Positions 61,331 to 64,000 of a DNA stretch of 64,000 nt are shown here, one piece after another (position 1 is the stretch's first letter; every line of letters starts with the position of its first letter). A model generated the notes under the pieces. That model did no database searches. It saw nothing but the letters and a program-made list of their open reading frames with translations, and was not told where the DNA came from. The stretch is taken from positions 1-64,000 of the forward strand of contig CAJNOL010000445.1 in the NCBI GenBank assembly GCA_905250125.1, written 5' to 3'. The DNA comes from Rotaria sordida (taxonomy: Eukaryota > Rotifera > Eurotatoria > Philodinida > Philodinidae). A program made the position numbers and the translations under genes.

Positions 61331-62386
61331 TTATTGTTCATTTGATGACGTTGCTGCCACTGTTGACAGTAACGTAAATGATGTTTTTTTATTTTGTCGG
61401 TTTGTTCTCAAACTATTTTGACGTTGTTGTTGTTGTTGATGATGATGATGACGACGTTTTCGTTGATTTTTCCATATTTCAGGAAATGCATATATACTTA
61501 AAAATGATGAAAAACAACAAGGAACATATGTAAATGCATTAGCTATTTGTATATACCATGGTAAATTTATCGTTGGCCAAAACATATATAGAGAATTAAT
61601 ATTTGTTAATACATATGGTAAAAGACCTATTAAATAAATAAATGAAAATAATATCATTTGACGTGTTAAACGTTTACAACGACGCCATCGTTTTGAATTT
61701 GAACGAAATAAACTAAGACGTAAACGAATTATACGTATTAATAAAAAAAACGTTGTTGTTATTGTTATTAATAATGGAAATAATAAACTTAATAAAGTAT
61801 CAATTAAAAAAATAAATTTTTCTTGTTCAAAACATGGACGACATTCATATTTTTCTAAAATAATTTTATCATATTTACATGTTAATATAATAATTGAATA
61901 CCATGTTAATGGAAAACCTAATGCAAATATACTTGGTATAAGTTTAAATGTTAATGTTGATTGAAGTTTTTTAATATGCATTGGACCAAATATAAGTATA
62001 TGACGTTGTATAGATGCCCAACATACCAAAAGACCAAGACAAACAATTGATGAATAATCAATAATTAACCATAATTTACAAATAATTAAAGATAATGGAA
62101 AATATAAATTAAAATATAATTCAATTAAAAAGAATGGTATACATGTACATGTTGTTAATAAACTAACATGTAATATACAACGAAATACAAAAACACTTAA
62201 TTTTTTATTTCCATGTAGACGATATATAGCAAATAAATTGATGAATACACTTGGAATACTTACACATATAAGTATAATAAAAAGAATTTTATTTAAAATT
62301 AAATTTAAATTTTCATCATAATTTATTCGTGATGAATTTTCAATATCGATTGAAAAAGTTTTATTTTTTCTATAATAACCAATCAT
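61331..62386 (-). CDS. Orphan rhodopsin-like G-protein-coupled receptor
   Basis: Intronless, 351 aa. Seven hydrophobic helices at about residues 31-54, 64-88, 100-122, 146-170, 191-219, 242-264 and 275-300. The short N-terminus has a glycosylation sequon (N17-S-S). Cys103 at the top of helix 3 and Cys182/Cys185 in extracellular loop 2 provide the usual disulfide. The DRY motif after helix 3 is replaced by SIQRH, keeping only the arginine. Helix 6 reads FSFIYLIGLLPYVLTNI; helix 7 lacks NPxxY, with SSFLSIYAFPEIW in its place. The C-tail has His and Gln runs (HHHHQQQQQ). Ligand unknown. It resembles the large, intronless orphan receptor sets reported in rotifers, but no orthologue can be named. 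Confidence 0.85.
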   Translation of the reverse strand: MIGYYRKNKTFSIDIENSSRINYDENLNLILNKILFIILICVSIPSVFINLFAIYRLHGNKKLSVFVFRCILHVSLLTTCTCIPFFLIELYFNLYFPLSLIICKLWLIIDYSSIVCLGLLVCWASIQRHILIFGPMHIKKLQSTLTFKLIPSIFALGFPLTWYSIIILTCKYDKIILEKYECRPCFEQEKFIFLIDTLLSLLFPLLITITTTFFLLIRIIRLRLSLFRSNSKRWRRCKRLTRQMILFSFIYLIGLLPYVLTNINSLYMFWPTINLPWYIQIANAFTYVPCCFSSFLSIYAFPEIWKNQRKRRHHHHQQQQQRQNSLRTNRQNKKTSFTLLSTVAATSSNEQ

Positions 62387-64000
62387 GCTTTTATAAAAGC
62401 TTAATTATGTTGTGTTTCACGTTCTTTCTTATCCACGTAAATTTTCTCTCTAAAAGAAAAAAAAATCCAGATAGTCTGTTTTTTCTTCTCTATTATATAT
62501 TTTTATTTCACACGTCATCTCATATTCATTGTCAATATTATTACGACAACAAAAACATCCGAATAATAAATAAACGATTAGAATGCTTACAGCTCAGCAG
62601 GTACATATACTGAAATATTTATAAATGATGAATATTGTTAGTATAAGAAAATATATATTTAAATTTGACTGAAAATTGAGAATGAATGTTGGAATTATGA
62701 TTACTTTGCCTTATGTACTCATTTATTAAGTACATATTGATCGAAATAATGTCCAGATGTGTTGTAACTATAATTACTATGAATATTTTACTGAGAACTA
62801 TTTTTTTGCTTTTGTATACAAAATATTTACTTCGATAATGATTATTCGTTTGACTTGGTTAAATTTAATTGCCAGCAATGGTTTTAGTAGAATTCATATA
62901 AAAAGAAAAATGATTTTTCTACAGGAGTAAATAAGGTATTTGATTGATACTCGTTATTCGACTAGTTTGTTTTTCATTTATTTTTGTAAATCATTTTAAC
63001 AAAAAATAATCTTAATCTTTTTTATGTTTGCTAATAAAATATAAAATAATATGAAGAAATTTGAAAGTCGATCGAGATTTTAACTTTTGTTTTTAACGAT
63101 CTTACAAATAATAAACCTTCTTGAAATAGTCAAAAATTATTTCGTTTTTTTTTTTGAATTTGTTATTTTATCCATTAATTGTTCAAAATTTTTCTTTATC
63201 TTCGAATTCATTCACGAAAATCTTAGACTCGAAGCAATAACTGTTAGTATCTTCGGATAACAATTGCCACGGATTTATGATTTCAGTCAATCTATATTCA
63301 TATCTTTGGTTGGTTTATAAATATTAAAAAATACTAAAATTACAATTTCTATTTCAATTATCAAAATTATTCTGAAAAGACAATTATATTTTATTCTATT
63401 CTTTTTTTCTAAACATTGATCAATCGTGAAATCTAAAGGTTGATTCAATTCTAAATAAAGCGTAACATTAGTATGAAAAAGAAGAAATAACATTCTTATG
63501 AATCATCATCATGTTTAATTATTAAAAAGAAAATTTTTGTTTTTTTTTTGAAATACAAATGGAATTAAACATAAAAGGCAAAATGGAAAATTAAAAATTA
63601 AAGTCTTACAATTAAAATCTAAAACAAAATGTTTTCTTACATTTTACTTATACGAACAAAAATCATTTTTTTTCTTTCATTAATGCAAAATATAAACTGA
63701 TACAATTAACGATGCTACACACATAAACATAGTTTTATCAATAATTTCTTCATCGAAATGTATATTACGTATCTCCTATTTTCTTGAGTGACGTGTCAAA
63801 CAGCAGGCATGTCATTGACAGCAGCATATATGTTCTGTGTATTATACTTTTGTTTCATACAACTACTATTGGAAGCAATAATTATAATTATATTTTTTAA
63901 TTAAAAATCGAATTGTACATAGATTTTTAAAGTCAAATATGATTTTGATGATATAATCATCAAATAAAATAGATAGCCTATGAAGAGAGATGTGGGAGAA
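62387..64000. other. Upstream region of the receptor gene, no gene seen
   Basis: 1.6 kb of AT-rich sequence with no splice-supported coding region, tRNA or clear repeat. It presumably holds the receptor promoter. Confidence 0.45.

Overview
The window is animal nuclear DNA: AT-rich, with spliced protein genes, A/T-ending codon usage, no bacterial signals and no recognisable tRNA or rRNA gene. Almost every gene is a one-to-one match to a conserved metazoan gene (LRRCC1, MICU1, RASGEF1, CD2BP2, PHF5A, MED11, EEF1D, MLEC, PDE6D, plus a forkhead gene and a rhodopsin-like receptor). Very short introns (about 50-80 bp), tight gene pairs, splice-acceptor-like tracts directly before start codons (as expected for spliced-leader trans-splicing) and many fold-back repeats suggest a small invertebrate, most likely a bdelloid rotifer. 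The species is an inference. Exon models were built by hand from splice signals and phase.

Layout. 1-4299 (-): a calcium-binding EF-hand protein, 3' part outside the window. 4549-29786 (+): four co-oriented genes, LRRCC1, MICU1, an ankyrin-repeat gene and a RASGEF1-type Ras exchange factor. 31400-32645 (-): an unrecognised secreted cysteine-repeat protein built from seven small exons. 32646-38673: about 6 kb without a convincing gene. 38674-42495 (-): PHF5A followed 64 bp later by CD2BP2, both spliceosome components. 43602-45488 (+): MED11 followed 150 bp later by EEF1D. 46994-47808 (-): a divergent forkhead factor. 47809-56520: repeat-rich gene desert with one orphan exon. 56521-57540 (-) malectin and 57980-59984 (+) PDE6D share a 439 bp divergent promoter region. 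61331-62386 (-): an intronless orphan GPCR. 62387-64000: nothing supported.

Two themes stand out. First, four co-oriented neighbours are only 64-192 bp apart (PHF5A-CD2BP2, LRRCC1-MICU1, MED11-EEF1D, ankyrin-RASGEF1), and the downstream member has an acceptor-like pyrimidine tract ending in AG just before its ATG, the pattern of operons resolved by trans-splicing. Second, introns are bimodal: most are 50-90 bp, but about ten are 0.9-3 kb, and nearly all of those hold fold-back or MITE-like repeats, some nested. One nested case (14704-15428 inside a copy of the 12570-12860 repeat) shows a TTAA target duplication with the unoccupied site preserved nearby.

Functionally the set is mostly housekeeping: splicing (PHF5A, CD2BP2), transcription (MED11, forkhead), translation (EEF1D), ER glycoprotein quality control (malectin), mitochondrial calcium uptake (MICU1), centrosome/cilium (LRRCC1, PDE6D) and signalling (RASGEF1, GPCR).
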